Positions 26,433 through 36,582 of a stretch of DNA of 64,000 nt are shown piece after piece. The notes under the pieces are model-generated. The model was not told where the DNA came from and ran no database searches. It saw only the letters and a program-made list of their open reading frames with translations. The DNA is from Desulfuromonadaceae bacterium. Its GTDB lineage: Bacteria > Desulfobacterota > Desulfuromonadia > Geobacterales > Pseudopelobacteraceae. Within the stretch, counting starts at the first letter, position 1. Every line of letters starts with the position of its first letter. The translations under genes were made by a program, and so were the position numbers. Location of the stretch: assembly GCA_028683855.1 (NCBI GenBank), contig JAQUHA010000010.1:49402-113401 (forward strand), read 5' to 3'.

Positions 26433-27179
26433 TTAAACCATCTGTATCGGGCCATCCAGAGAACCGCTTATAAATTGCCTGATTGCCGGATGATCAGATT
26501 TTTGGATATCTTCCGCCGAACCGTGTTGAAGGATCTTGCCTCTGAACAGCATTGCCACATTCTGGGCAACATCAAAGATTTCCGGTATTTCGTGCGAGAC
26601 AATAACTGCGGTAAACCCGAATTTGGCGTGAGTGTCTTTAATAAGCTGATGAATTGCACGTTTTATAATTGGATCAAGACCAGTGGTCGGTTCATCAAAA
26701 AGAATTATTTCTGGGTTAAGCACTACCGCTCTCGCAAGACCAACCCTCTTTTTCATACCGCCTGAGAGTTCATCCGGAAATTTGTTTTCGATATTTTTGA
26801 GGCCGACATCCTCCAGCGCCGAAAGAACTTTACCTCTTATTTCTGCTTTTGAAAGTGAGGTTTTTTCTTCCAGCGGAAAAGCTACATTCTCAAATACTGT
26901 CATAGAGTCAAATAGGGCTACGTTCTGAAACAGCATTCCGAACTTCTCGCGGATTCGATTCAACTCAGATCGTCGAAGAGCTACGATGTTCTCCCCATCT
27001 ACTTCAACAGAACCGCTGTCAGGCTCCAGAAGTCCTATCAGATGTTTCAGAAGCACACTCTTTCCCTCACCACTTGGCCCGATAATGGCGGTGATTTTGC
27101 CATCCTCGATATCGATATCAAGACCATCAAGCACCTTTTGAGCCCCAAACGATTTATGTACATTTCTCAAACTAATCAT
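26433..27179 (-). CDS. mlaF: MlaF-type ABC transporter ATP-binding protein
   Basis: 248 residues with a complete ABC ATPase set: Walker A 'GPSGEGKS' near residue 34 (E replaces the usual S/C), signature 'LSGGMKKRVGLARA', Walker B 'ILFDEPTTGLDP' and the switch histidine in 'VSHE'. 'GGMKKR' is typical of the Mla subgroup. It powers lipid movement through MlaE. It begins 1 bp after the end of mlaE. Confidence 0.95.
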   Translation of the reverse strand: MISLRNVHKSFGAQKVLDGLDIDIEDGKITAIIGPSGEGKSVLLKHLIGLLEPDSGSVEVDGENIVALRRSELNRIREKFGMLFQNVALFDSMTVFENVAFPLEEKTSLSKAEIRGKVLSALEDVGLKNIENKFPDELSGGMKKRVGLARAVVLNPEIILFDEPTTGLDPIIKRAIHQLIKDTHAKFGFTAVIVSHEIPEIFDVAQNVAMLFRGKILQHGSAEDIQKSDHPAIRQFISGSLDGPIQMV

Positions 27180-27180
27180 A

Positions 27181-27942
27181 TCAAAGCAACACCGAAGTCA
27201 GGAAGTAGTCCCAGACCAGTATAATTACGGAAGTCAGAACAACCGATTCGGTTGTCGCCTTTGAGACCCCCTCTGCACCATGACCGGCATAGTAACCTTT
27301 GTAGCACCCTATCCACGCAATTATTAAACCAAAAGAGAACGACTTCATAAATCCGGAGTAAACATCTCTCCAGACAATAGAGTTTTCCATCTCATAAAAA
27401 TATGCACCGGGATTGACGCCAAGCAGCTTAACCCCTACCAGCCACCCACCGTATATACCCACAACATCAAAAATTGCACATAACAGAGGGAGGGAGATCA
27501 TGGCAGCAATGAATTTGGGGGTTACAAGATATTTGAAAGGGTCAAGCGCCATAGTTTCCAAAGCATCTATCTGCTCTGTTATACGCATAATTCCTATTTC
27601 TGCGGTGATTGCACTCCCTGCCCTGCCCGTTACCATAAGAGCTGCAAGCACCGGTCCCAGCTCACGAATGAGAGAGAGCGCCACAGCAGTTCCAAGCATC
27701 CCTTCAGAACCGAATTTTGCGAGTGTGTAATACCCCTGTAGACCAAGAACCATACCGGTAAATGCAGCTGTAAGCACAATGACAAAGAGAGATTTAGCTC
27801 CTATGAAACGGAGCTGTTTCATTACATGAACAAGACTCCCCGGCTGTCGTAATATCATGTATATGGAGTATAGCAGAAACCAGCCTGCCCGCCCCAGATC
27901 GCGAAGAACTCCAATCGTTGTATGCCCTAACGCCTGAACCAC
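27181..27942 (-). CDS. mlaE: MlaE-type ABC transporter permease
   Basis: 253 residues if started at the GTG at 27942, which has an AAAGGA site 5 bases ahead and gives the family-like start V-Q-A-L-G; an ATG at 27987 adds 15 residues but has no clear RBS. Five or six membrane segments; conserved 'ELGPVLAALMVTGRAGSAITAEIG' region near residues 100-125 and 'EQIDALETMALDP'. It is the inner-membrane permease of the lipid transporter and the first gene of the operon. Confidence 0.9.
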   Translation of the reverse strand: MVQALGHTTIGVLRDLGRAGWFLLYSIYMILRQPGSLVHVMKQLRFIGAKSLFVIVLTAAFTGMVLGLQGYYTLAKFGSEGMLGTAVALSLIRELGPVLAALMVTGRAGSAITAEIGIMRITEQIDALETMALDPFKYLVTPKFIAAMISLPLLCAIFDVVGIYGGWLVGVKLLGVNPGAYFYEMENSIVWRDVYSGFMKSFSFGLIIAWIGCYKGYYAGHGAEGVSKATTESVVLTSVIILVWDYFLTSVLL

Positions 27943-28106
27943 AATTATCCTTTTATAATATGAAGGTAAGTTTGTTGGATAGTACATCAACGATCTGAAA
28001 ATGCAAAGTTTAACTTGAACTAAAAATTATAATTTAACCATAACAAACCGATAACCTTCTGATTTTATGATATTTTCTACAGCTGTAGTTCTGGGTTTTT
28101 CAGGCA

Positions 28107-29342
28107 TTAGTGAACAGCACATGATATACAAGGATCATAGCAGCGGATTAGAATTTCAGCAGTTTTTTTTATCTGATCGTAATCTGCACCATCCATCAAT
28201 ACAATCAGCTCTTTAAGCGAAGCAGCTATTGCGCTCTGATTAATCGCAGTGGGTGTTATTATATCTGCGGCTCTGCAGATCCCGTTAGTGTCGAACCTAT
28301 AACGATGCAGAAGCGTTCCCCTAGGAGCCTCAATGAGCGACACACCTTCAGTTGTACAGGATCTAGATACCGCAGGCTGTTCACTTTTCAAGCCTGCCTC
28401 AATGAGCTGCCTGATTAGCACTTCAGCCTTTTCCAATGACAGCTCAAGCTCTACTGCCCGCGCTTTAAGCGAAGATCTTATTGATCTATCGACAAAGTTT
28501 TCTGAATAAAGCGGCGGCATTGACAATAGAATGCGTGCCAAAGGACCGACAAACAGTGGTGTTGATCCGTCAAAACGGCTTATTTTTGCGTTACTGTACG
28601 GCTCAATATGTTCATTGAACCACTCAACGCCATAATCTGCAGAAATTACTCTTCCGGTTGAAGTCATCAGTTTTCCAGCTGAAAACTGATAACTTCCTAT
28701 AACCGCACACTGCTCTAAAGGTGAAAGCGGCGGAAGAATTTCCTCCAGCTTCAGAGCGTATACGATAGTTTCAGAAATTTCACTTCTCATAATGCGGATC
28801 TGATCTGATATTTCTTTTAAAACCTCCGGCGTTGGGGGAGTTCCCACCCCCCCCAGCAGAAGATTGAACGGATGTATTGCTCTACCTCCGACCGACTCCT
28901 GAATAAAATTACCCAGCTTCTTGATTTTAAGCCCCGTCTTCATCTTTTGCGGCTCTCTCTCTGACAGTTCGTTAATGCTTTTTACATCAAGATAATCGGG
29001 CAGAGCCAGGCAAAATATATGCAGAGCATGGCTTTCAATTACCCCCCCATACAGTGCCAATTCACGAAGCAGAGCTGTCTGCCTGGAGATATAAATTCCC
29101 ATTGCCTGTTCAACCGCCTGAAGTGCCGCTATTTTATGAACGGTTGAACAAATTGAGCAGATGCGGCAGGCGATATCTGCAACCTCGTCAAAACGCCTAC
29201 CTGTCAGCAGCGCTTCAAAAAAACGGGGAGATTCGTGAATAAGAAACCTGGCATCAACAACACGTTTTCCATCGCTCACAAGCTCTACTGTGCCATGCCC
29301 CTCTACTCTTGCTAGAATATCTACCTTACTCACTCTGCTCAT
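28107..29342 (-). CDS. [NiFe] hydrogenase large subunit, group 3b type
   Basis: 411 residues from the ATG at 29342 that overlaps the small-subunit stop as ATGA. The active-site cysteine pairs are R-I-C-S-I-C (near residue 64) and D-P-C-I-S-C-A-V-H at the very C-terminus. The protein stops directly at that last histidine, so there is no C-terminal extension of the kind cut by the maturation protease. Together with the three upstream genes it forms a soluble, probably NAD(P)-linked hydrogenase (HyhL/HydA type). No hyp maturation genes or endopeptidase gene lie in this window. The direction of catalysis in the cell cannot be told. Confidence 0.92.
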   Translation of the reverse strand: MSRVSKVDILARVEGHGTVELVSDGKRVVDARFLIHESPRFFEALLTGRRFDEVADIACRICSICSTVHKIAALQAVEQAMGIYISRQTALLRELALYGGVIESHALHIFCLALPDYLDVKSINELSEREPQKMKTGLKIKKLGNFIQESVGGRAIHPFNLLLGGVGTPPTPEVLKEISDQIRIMRSEISETIVYALKLEEILPPLSPLEQCAVIGSYQFSAGKLMTSTGRVISADYGVEWFNEHIEPYSNAKISRFDGSTPLFVGPLARILLSMPPLYSENFVDRSIRSSLKARAVELELSLEKAEVLIRQLIEAGLKSEQPAVSRSCTTEGVSLIEAPRGTLLHRYRFDTNGICRAADIITPTAINQSAIAASLKELIVLMDGADYDQIKKTAEILIRCYDPCISCAVH

Positions 29343-30082
29343 AATCTCCACTCCGGACAGAAACGACGCAAACGGGCAAAAACTGTTTCACGGTCAAAAC
29401 CTTTTTCGGCATAAATTCGAAGTGCTTCTCTTAAATTAGCCTCCGGGAGGGGACCGCGACACCCTTCGCATGGAACTGCCATACTCGGACAACGGGCATG
29501 ACAACCACCTGAAACAAGCATCCCGAGACATAGTTCGCCCCGCTCCGTTAATAAGCATATATTTTCCCGTATCCTGCATTCAGTACAGACCGGATAGTCG
29601 GAATCAACCGGAAGCGCCCCTGCGAGCAATCCCCCCAATAGCCTCAGCAGTTCCATTTTTTCAGGCGGACAGCCTGTTATAGAGGCATCCACCTGAACAA
29701 GGTTATTTAAAGGGAGGGGTCTGAATGTACTCTCCACAATAGAACTGCTGCCATAAACCTGCTTTCGCAGAACTTCTCTCTCTTCGTCATTTTTTAAAGC
29801 TGCGACTCCACCAAAAACAGCACAGGTTCCAACTGCTATCAAGTACCGGCTACGATTACGCAACTCCAGCAGCAGCTTCTTTTCGTGCGGCATAGAAACA
29901 CACCCCTCAACTATTGAAGCATCATACTCTCCAATCAGATCCAATGGTGAGGAGGCGAGAGGAAAAAAGCTGAAATCAAACTTTTCCAAGAGATCCGGCA
30001 GTTCGTTCTCACAATTCAAAAGGGATAGCTGACAACCGGAACAAGCTGTCATGCCTGTTATCGCAAGGCGCAACTTTTTCAC
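29339..30082 (-). CDS. [NiFe] hydrogenase small subunit (delta)
   Basis: 247 residues from the GTG at 30082, which overlaps the gamma-gene stop as GTGA and has a GAGG site; the frame is open 63 bp further but the extra residues are Arg-rich and unrelated. The proximal cluster motif 'CSGCQLSLL' is near residue 12, with 'EGCVS', 'VGTCAVFGG' and 'GCPP' following; more cysteines (C-T-E-C, C-L-G-M, G-C-H-A-R-C and C-E-G-C) bind further Fe-S clusters. It relays electrons from the NiFe site to the FeS/flavin subunits. Confidence 0.92.
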   Translation of the reverse strand: MKKLRLAITGMTACSGCQLSLLNCENELPDLLEKFDFSFFPLASSPLDLIGEYDASIVEGCVSMPHEKKLLLELRNRSRYLIAVGTCAVFGGVAALKNDEEREVLRKQVYGSSSIVESTFRPLPLNNLVQVDASITGCPPEKMELLRLLGGLLAGALPVDSDYPVCTECRIRENICLLTERGELCLGMLVSGGCHARCPSMAVPCEGCRGPLPEANLREALRIYAEKGFDRETVFARLRRFCPEWRL

Positions 30083-30915
30083 GCGATACCACCCTCTACG
30101 CCGGACAACTCTGCGACGCTGAATACCGGACCGTCCAAACAGCATAAATACTCACCAATCGCGCAGTGACCGCAACGACCGATACCGCACTTCATACGCC
30201 GTTCAAGTGAAATATGAATACGATCATCCGATACTCCTAGATTTTGCAGAGAGGTGATGATGCGGGGATAAACAACCGATGGACCGCAGACAGCAGTAAA
30301 TGTTTTCTCCGGTTCTATTTTCATCTCTTCAAAGAGCGCTGGTAAAAGTGCGATGCGGCAGTCCGGATTTTTTTTCTCCCCCACGGCTAAGCTGTCTACT
30401 GCCAGCAGAAGCTCAATTATTCCGTTTTTCTTAAAATCAAGCAGCTCATCGAGGAAGAGAAGCAAGCGGGACGCACGTGCCGCATAAACCACCCTTATTC
30501 GACCATACCTCTTACGCACGAAGAGAAGATTCAGAAGTAGGGAGCGAATCGGAGCTATTCCGAGACCTCCGGCAACAAGCAGCATATCCATCCCACCGTA
30601 TGTATCTATCGGAAAACCTCTGCCAAATGGACCGCGCAGACCGACATAATCACCCTTTGCAGATGACTTTATTGCGTTTGTCACATGACCTATATGGCGG
30701 ATGCAGAGTTCTATCGTGCCGTTGTTTGAGGGAAAACCGCAGTATGAGACCGGAATTTCCCCTACTCCTGGGAGTGAGAGTTCCAAAAATTGGCCCGGAA
30801 GAAAAGAGCTGGCTACCTCATATTCAGGCTTTGTACTCAACGTAAATAGAGTAGTATCGGCAGTCATCCTGGTGATGATAGATATTTCCCCTCGCAGGGG
30901 CTGAATATTATTCAT
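30079..30915 (-). CDS. Hydrogenase gamma subunit, FAD/NAD(P)-binding oxidoreductase
   Basis: 278 residues. N-terminal ferredoxin-reductase-like FAD domain ('FLPGQFLELSLPGVG' near residue 38), NAD(P)-binding domain ('VAGGLGIAPIRSLLLN' near 115) and a C-terminal cysteine group C-G-I-G-R-C-G-H-C with a later C-C, which binds a [2Fe-2S] cluster as in dihydroorotate dehydrogenase PyrK-like and HydG proteins. It passes electrons to NAD(P)H. Overlaps the beta gene by ATGA and the delta gene by GTGA. Confidence 0.92.
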   Translation of the reverse strand: MNNIQPLRGEISIITRMTADTTLFTLSTKPEYEVASSFLPGQFLELSLPGVGEIPVSYCGFPSNNGTIELCIRHIGHVTNAIKSSAKGDYVGLRGPFGRGFPIDTYGGMDMLLVAGGLGIAPIRSLLLNLLFVRKRYGRIRVVYAARASRLLLFLDELLDFKKNGIIELLLAVDSLAVGEKKNPDCRIALLPALFEEMKIEPEKTFTAVCGPSVVYPRIITSLQNLGVSDDRIHISLERRMKCGIGRCGHCAIGEYLCCLDGPVFSVAELSGVEGGIA

Positions 30916-31901
30916 ACAGCACTTCTTTCAAGTAGCTCTGTCAGAACTCTAAGATCAAGCCCGATAGGACAGAAAGCGCGACAACGCCCACAACCAACAC
31001 ACGAGGGAACGCCTCTGAGCGGTCCGAATCCTCTCTGCTTGTGTCTATATCGATAGATGAAACGCTCAGCACGACCCTTATTAAAAACAGCCCCCCCTGC
31101 CACCATAGAGTGACTCTTGAATAAGCAGTTATCCCAATACCTTATCCTCTCTGAAGAAACGCCATCCAGACCGGCAAATTCAAGAATATTAAAACAGGCG
31201 CAAGTCGGACAGCATAGGGAGCAGGCTCCGCAGCCAAGACACCGGTCAGCAAGTTTCTGCCACTCAGGAAGTCCGGTATCTATTTCCGACATAACATTCA
31301 GCGGGAGCGAAACACCAAAGAAACGCCGCGCATCCTGAGGAACAGGCAGTTCACGCTCTTCAGCCAGATCTTTCATATCTTCCATTATTTCTTTGCCACG
31401 ACTGGAATAAACGGTCACAACAAAACCACCTTCAACAATGTTCATAAAGATATCTGAAAGTGCCTGAAGTGGAGATGGGGAGATGTGACAGGAACAGAAT
31501 TCATCAGGAAGGCAGGATATTCCTATCAATGTGATTTGAGATCTTCGGGCAGCATAATGCGGATCGGGGGCATCGCCGCCAAGGAGTCTGTCCAGATAAT
31601 TTATACCGGCTAGTTCACAAGGGTGAAGAGCGAAAAGAGTTACTGGAGAAATATCTTCAAGCAAGATTTTGTAACCTTCTTGCAGGGTATAGTTAAATAA
31701 TCTCTCCTCTGGAGCGAAAAGGTACTTTTTAGCGGGGAGGAGCGTGCGTATAGCATGAATATCAGGAGTTGTTCCATCTGAGAGATTCCCGAAACGCACG
31801 CCTCCATCTTCTCCCCGCAACGGACCTTCAATCCCGCCAAATTTTCGCAGCTTTTGCATAAAATCCGGCAGATTCTGATCTGAGATAAACCGCGTCAGCA
31901 T
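30912..31901 (-). CDS. Hydrogenase beta subunit, two [4Fe-4S] cluster protein
   Basis: 329 residues from the ATG at 31901, which has AAGGTG 9 bases ahead; a GTG 12 bp upstream is the alternative. Two 4Fe-4S motifs in the C-terminal half: 'CLGCGACSLCCPTC' near residue 222 and 'CVGCGRCRAFCPIG' near residue 300. It belongs to the HydB/AsrA-like family, which links cluster relay and, in some homologues, sulfur reduction. First gene of the beta-gamma-delta-alpha operon, divergent from the DUF4911 gene. Confidence 0.9.
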   Translation of the reverse strand: MLTRFISDQNLPDFMQKLRKFGGIEGPLRGEDGGVRFGNLSDGTTPDIHAIRTLLPAKKYLFAPEERLFNYTLQEGYKILLEDISPVTLFALHPCELAGINYLDRLLGGDAPDPHYAARRSQITLIGISCLPDEFCSCHISPSPLQALSDIFMNIVEGGFVVTVYSSRGKEIMEDMKDLAEERELPVPQDARRFFGVSLPLNVMSEIDTGLPEWQKLADRCLGCGACSLCCPTCACFNILEFAGLDGVSSERIRYWDNCLFKSHSMVAGGAVFNKGRAERFIYRYRHKQRGFGPLRGVPSCVGCGRCRAFCPIGLDLRVLTELLERSAV

Positions 31902-32078
31902 AAAGTCGAGCACCTTGTTCGGATTTTGGATCGGTCATTTCTAAAGGTAAGTATATCAGCCGAAGACGAATATGCAAACAGAGCCGATACAGTGCCGGCT
32001 TTAAACCTATTTAAATATTTACAGAGAGTATAAAAGTGCTAAACTCCCGCATATAAACTTTTTCAGGGGCTGTAAAAT

Positions 32079-32345
32079 ATGATCAGCAATGACACAACTA
32101 ACCATGATGACTCTATGATTTGCCGCTACTTCAAGGTTGCTCACCGCGACATGGTTTTTCTGAAATTTATTCTGGAAGCATACGAAGGGATGAATGTGAT
32201 GAGTACAGTTGATAACAAATCCGGTATTATACGAATAGCAATAATGCCCGGTTTTGTTGATGAGATGAATGGCTTACTTGCTGAACTAAGTAGGGATGTC
32301 AACATGGAAGCAGCCGAATGGCATGAAGAGAGCTGTAGATTCTAA
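32079..32345 (+). CDS. DUF4911 protein
   Basis: 88 residues with a GGGG site before the ATG. The segment 'YFKVAHRDMVFLKFILEAYEGM' fits the DUF4911 family, which is mostly found in Deltaproteobacteria and has no known function. No signal peptide or membrane segment. It stands between the hydrogenase operon (divergent) and the radical SAM gene (convergent). Confidence 0.82.
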   Translation: MISNDTTNHDDSMICRYFKVAHRDMVFLKFILEAYEGMNVMSTVDNKSGIIRIAIMPGFVDEMNGLLAELSRDVNMEAAEWHEESCRF

Positions 32346-32376
32346 CCCTGGCATGGTGTAGTCACTGCACAAGTAA

Positions 32377-34104
32377 TCAGTTTTTAATGGGGCTGTTCGA
32401 GGACTTTATCTCTATCTTTAAACGCTGCCCGGCGGTTGAAACGTATATAAAAACAGCGGTGAACGGCACTGAATCCCACTTTTCCAAACGATAGTCCCTC
32501 ATAAATTTAAAAGAAAATGCCTTTACCCTGCTCCCATCAGGTATATCAAACTCTCCGATCTCTTTGGTTAGCTCCTTCTGTCTAAGCCATGAGCATAATT
32601 CCTGTTTATCCGCTGCGAAGAGCGGCAGTTTATCAGAAACCGGCATCTCAACCTGACAGTAATCAAAAAACAACGCATCTTTAAGCTGCTCTCCTACAGC
32701 TAAATCTGGAACAGGTTCCGACAGGCGCGAAAAGAGCTCAAAAACTCTGCGGCAGGAGAAACTGGATAGATTCTCGTTGCCTGCCCGGCAGGCCATCTTA
32801 TCCATAATGTCAGCAAAAGAGCTGAACTGTTGCAGGACTCTGAACGCTGAACCAAAACCCCCGTGCTTTCCAAACAGATCCAGAAGGCGGCCGATAGTTT
32901 CAACTTTACAGATCTCGTCAAAAGATAACCAGGGATTCCGCAATATCATATACGGGGGCGCTTCAGACCACGAATACCCCTCTTTATTCGCAATTGCGCG
33001 CATTGGCGCACCTTTTAGCACCTTAAGCGGCTCAATCTGGAGCATATCCGGTTTAAGACCGGCAACCATCTGCAGGGAATCCAGAAAACCTTTGTAATCC
33101 TCACCAGGCAGTCCTGCTACAAGGTCGAGATGCAGATCTACTCTGGTTTCAGCTTTCAGCCTCCTTATATTTGAAGTTATCCGGTCAAGATCAGCAACCC
33201 TGGCGACTCTTTGCAGAGTTGCCGAGGATGAAGACTGAATGCCGATCTCGAATCTAAAGCTGTTTTCCGGCACCTGCGAGAGAAGATTGATATTACTATC
33301 TGTCAAAAGATCTGCTGCAATTTCAAAATGAAAATGGCTACAGCGATTATTCTCCAGAATGAATTTCCAGATTACATCCGCGCGTCTGGAATCATAATTA
33401 AACGTGCGATCTACAAATTTTATCTGAGCAACATCACTGTCCATCAGATAGAGTAGATCAGCTCTGATTCTGTCGATACCGAAGGAGCGAACCGCGCCCT
33501 CAACGGAGGAGAGACAGAAAGCGCATGAAAACGGACAGCCGCGAGAGGTTTCATAATAGACAAGCGGTTTCGTTAAATCAACTGATCCAGCTAAAAAAGG
33601 GGACGGCAGCGAATCCAGCTCCAAAACATCCCTGTTTAAAAGCCCTGAAGTAATCTCTTCTCCATACCGAAAGAACAGGTTTTCAATCTCTGACAGACTT
33701 TTATTATCACCCCCGCCTGCAAGGGCAACAGCAAGCTTCCTGAAAACCTCCTCCCCCTCCCCCTTTACAACAAAATCCACCGCCGGATTCTCTTGCATCA
33801 GATCAAATATTGCAAAAGAAACCTCCGGCCCGCCAAGAACAATGATGGTTTCAGGAGATATTTTTTTTATATCTGATACAATTTTCAGGGTCAGCTCAAT
33901 ATTCCATATATAACAGGAGAAGGCTACCAACTCAGCCTTTTCTGCCATAACAAGTCTCAAAATATGTTCACGCGGCTCATTTACTGTCCACTCGCGAACC
34001 ACAACATCAACGCCACTCAACCCATTACAGGAGGATGCAATATATGGGAGCGCAAGAGATGCGTGGGAATATTTGGCGTGCAGTGTTGTAAGTAGTATTT
34101 TCAT
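32377..34104 (-). CDS. B12-binding radical SAM protein, DUF4080 type
   Basis: 575 residues from the ATG at 34104, where the family sequence M-K-I-L-L-T-T-L begins; an earlier in-frame ATG at 34146 lacks similarity. An N-terminal B12-binding Rossmann-like domain (about 1-130) precedes a radical SAM domain with the cluster motif C-P-F-S-C-A-F-C near residue 189, and a C-terminal DUF4080 region. The substrate is unknown. Its upstream region is shared with the divergent serS promoter. Confidence 0.88.
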   Translation of the reverse strand: MKILLTTLHAKYSHASLALPYIASSCNGLSGVDVVVREWTVNEPREHILRLVMAEKAELVAFSCYIWNIELTLKIVSDIKKISPETIIVLGGPEVSFAIFDLMQENPAVDFVVKGEGEEVFRKLAVALAGGGDNKSLSEIENLFFRYGEEITSGLLNRDVLELDSLPSPFLAGSVDLTKPLVYYETSRGCPFSCAFCLSSVEGAVRSFGIDRIRADLLYLMDSDVAQIKFVDRTFNYDSRRADVIWKFILENNRCSHFHFEIAADLLTDSNINLLSQVPENSFRFEIGIQSSSSATLQRVARVADLDRITSNIRRLKAETRVDLHLDLVAGLPGEDYKGFLDSLQMVAGLKPDMLQIEPLKVLKGAPMRAIANKEGYSWSEAPPYMILRNPWLSFDEICKVETIGRLLDLFGKHGGFGSAFRVLQQFSSFADIMDKMACRAGNENLSSFSCRRVFELFSRLSEPVPDLAVGEQLKDALFFDYCQVEMPVSDKLPLFAADKQELCSWLRQKELTKEIGEFDIPDGSRVKAFSFKFMRDYRLEKWDSVPFTAVFIYVSTAGQRLKIEIKSSNSPIKN

Positions 34105-34127
34105 AGATTTTATCAGACTCTTTTGCA

Positions 34128-34156
34128 TTGACGTATAACGAGGCAAGTGCTAATTA
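34128..34156 (+). promoter_or_regulatory. Promoter of serS
   Basis: TTGACG at 34128-34133, 17 bases, then TAATTA at 34151-34156; the start would lie about 30 bp before the serS ATG. Confidence 0.5.
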
Positions 34157-34182
34157 AATACACGCTTGCTACTGAAAAATAA

Positions 34183-35463
<1,281 letters not shown>

Positions 35464-35501
35464 TTATTTATTTGATTACTATGGCTCTATGGAGGTAGCG
35501 C

Positions 35502-35993
35502 ATGTTTGGCAAAAAAAATGCTCAGCTACTGGAAGCAGCAGAAGCTAAAATAAGTCAGCAGCAAGAGAAACTTGAATGGTATCAACGGCATTATGACAAA
35601 CAGCAGGGCTATATAGAAGATTTATATAATGTTGTGGCAGACCTCTCACGCCAACTCGGAATGGTATTGAGAAATGAAAACATTGAGAGGTTGCAGAAAA
35701 GCACCTTTCTGGATGAAAACAGTGATTTTTTTCTGGATTTATATCTGTTGTTTAGCTCCAGATACAGAAAGGGTAAAAATGTAACCTGCTATTTTGGTAA
35801 AGACCTGGAGGAGTTAAAACGCAAATTTCAAGACAGGGACTTTAAAAACAGTCAAAATATCTACCTGACAGAAAGACTTGCACTTGAGGATCTAAGAACT
35901 CTATTCAAGGAGGGACTATGGAGAAAAACTGTAGAGGATTCCTTAAAACAGATAAGAATAGATCGAAACCTTGATGATCCGCAAAAGCAGTAA
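35502..35993 (+). CDS. Hypothetical coiled-coil protein
   Basis: 163 residues with an ATGGAGG site 7 bases before the ATG. The first half (about 5-60) is rich in Q, E, K and L with heptad-like spacing ('LEAAEAKISQQQEKLEWYQR') and is probably a coiled coil; the second half is charged and helical. No signal peptide or membrane segment. I do not recognise a family. It follows serS by 38 bp and may be cotranscribed. Confidence 0.7.
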   Translation: MFGKKNAQLLEAAEAKISQQQEKLEWYQRHYDKQQGYIEDLYNVVADLSRQLGMVLRNENIERLQKSTFLDENSDFFLDLYLLFSSRYRKGKNVTCYFGKDLEELKRKFQDRDFKNSQNIYLTERLALEDLRTLFKEGLWRKTVEDSLKQIRIDRNLDDPQKQ

Positions 35994-36026
35994 TGCATAT
36001 ATTTTTTTGAATGCATCTCTTATTAT

Positions 36027-36055
36027 TTGAAAATATGTATCACCTATGTTATAAG
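36027..36055 (+). promoter_or_regulatory. Promoter of tRNA-Ser
   Basis: TTGAAA at 36027-36032, exactly 17 bases, TATAAG at 36050-36055, 16 bases before the mature tRNA end. Confidence 0.65.
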
Positions 36056-36071
36056 ACAAAAGCTTGACAAT

Positions 36072-36160
36072 GGAGAGGTGGCCGAGTGGTTTAAGGCAGC
36101 GGTCTTGAAAACCGCCGAGGTTAATAGCCTCCGTGAGTTCGAATCTCACCTTCTCCGCCA
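36072..36160 (+). tRNA. tRNA-Ser (anticodon TGA)
   Basis: 89 bases including an encoded CCA. Acceptor GGAGAGG pairs with CTTCTCC; the D-arm holds GGCCGAGTGGTTTAAGGC, the anticodon loop is CTTGAAA (TGA), the long variable arm reads CCGAGGTTAATAGCCTCCG, and the T-arm GTTCGAATC follows. The long variable arm is diagnostic of tRNA-Ser. Confidence 0.98.
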
Positions 36161-36193
36161 TACCTACAACTAGTTGAAAAGACTAGTTTATAT

Positions 36194-36244
36194 AAGCCTA
36201 CTACTGAAGTGAGACCTTTTATGAGACCTCTTGGTAGTAGGCTT
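36194..36244 (+). terminator. Hairpin terminator after tRNA-Ser
   Basis: AAGCCTACTAC/GTAGTAGGCTT stem (11 bp) with a long loop that itself repeats GAGACCT twice, followed by TCTTTATATTCTTCT. It is the likely end of the tRNA transcript. From here to 36582 I see no supportable gene. Confidence 0.65.
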
Positions 36245-36496
36245 TCTTTATATTCTTCTCATATATTTGCACGTAATGGTATCTATTATTACAGAGCAGA
36301 TATTTGACCAAAAATAGCGTTGCCTACCAAAATTATATAGGCAACCGACAAAATTCCGCCTGCTTTGCAAACTACGATTACTGCGTTTTCAAGAATAGCC
36401 AAAAATTTTGATAATGTTTTTCCGTTATGGGAAAATCCGTGCGACTGAAAAGATAAGTCATGTTTTTTCCGTTGGGTGGAACTACATTCCCCCTTC

Positions 36497-36514
36497 GCCA
36501 ACTTGGGAGTTGGC
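36497..36514. repeat. Inverted repeat downstream of the PocR remnant
   Basis: GCCAACT/AGTTGGC with a 4-base loop, flanked by C-rich and, on the other strand, G-rich tracts. It may be a leftover terminator of the PocR-containing gene or a short repetitive palindrome. Confidence 0.4.
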
Positions 36515-36582
36515 TACCCCCTTCCGGATATCACAAGGAAAGGATGGACGCTTTACCAAAAAATAATTTTCTCTTTGTTGGT

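Noticed and set aside
28070..28109. Hidden C-terminal tail of the hydrogenase large subunit by frameshift
   Set aside because: Neither alternative frame after the DPCxxCxxH motif gives a plausible tail; the TAA follows cleanly.
36289..36501. 70-codon minus-strand frame with a hydrophobic segment
   Set aside because: No ribosome-binding site, no similarity I recognise, and it lies in the degraded stretch after the PocR remnant.
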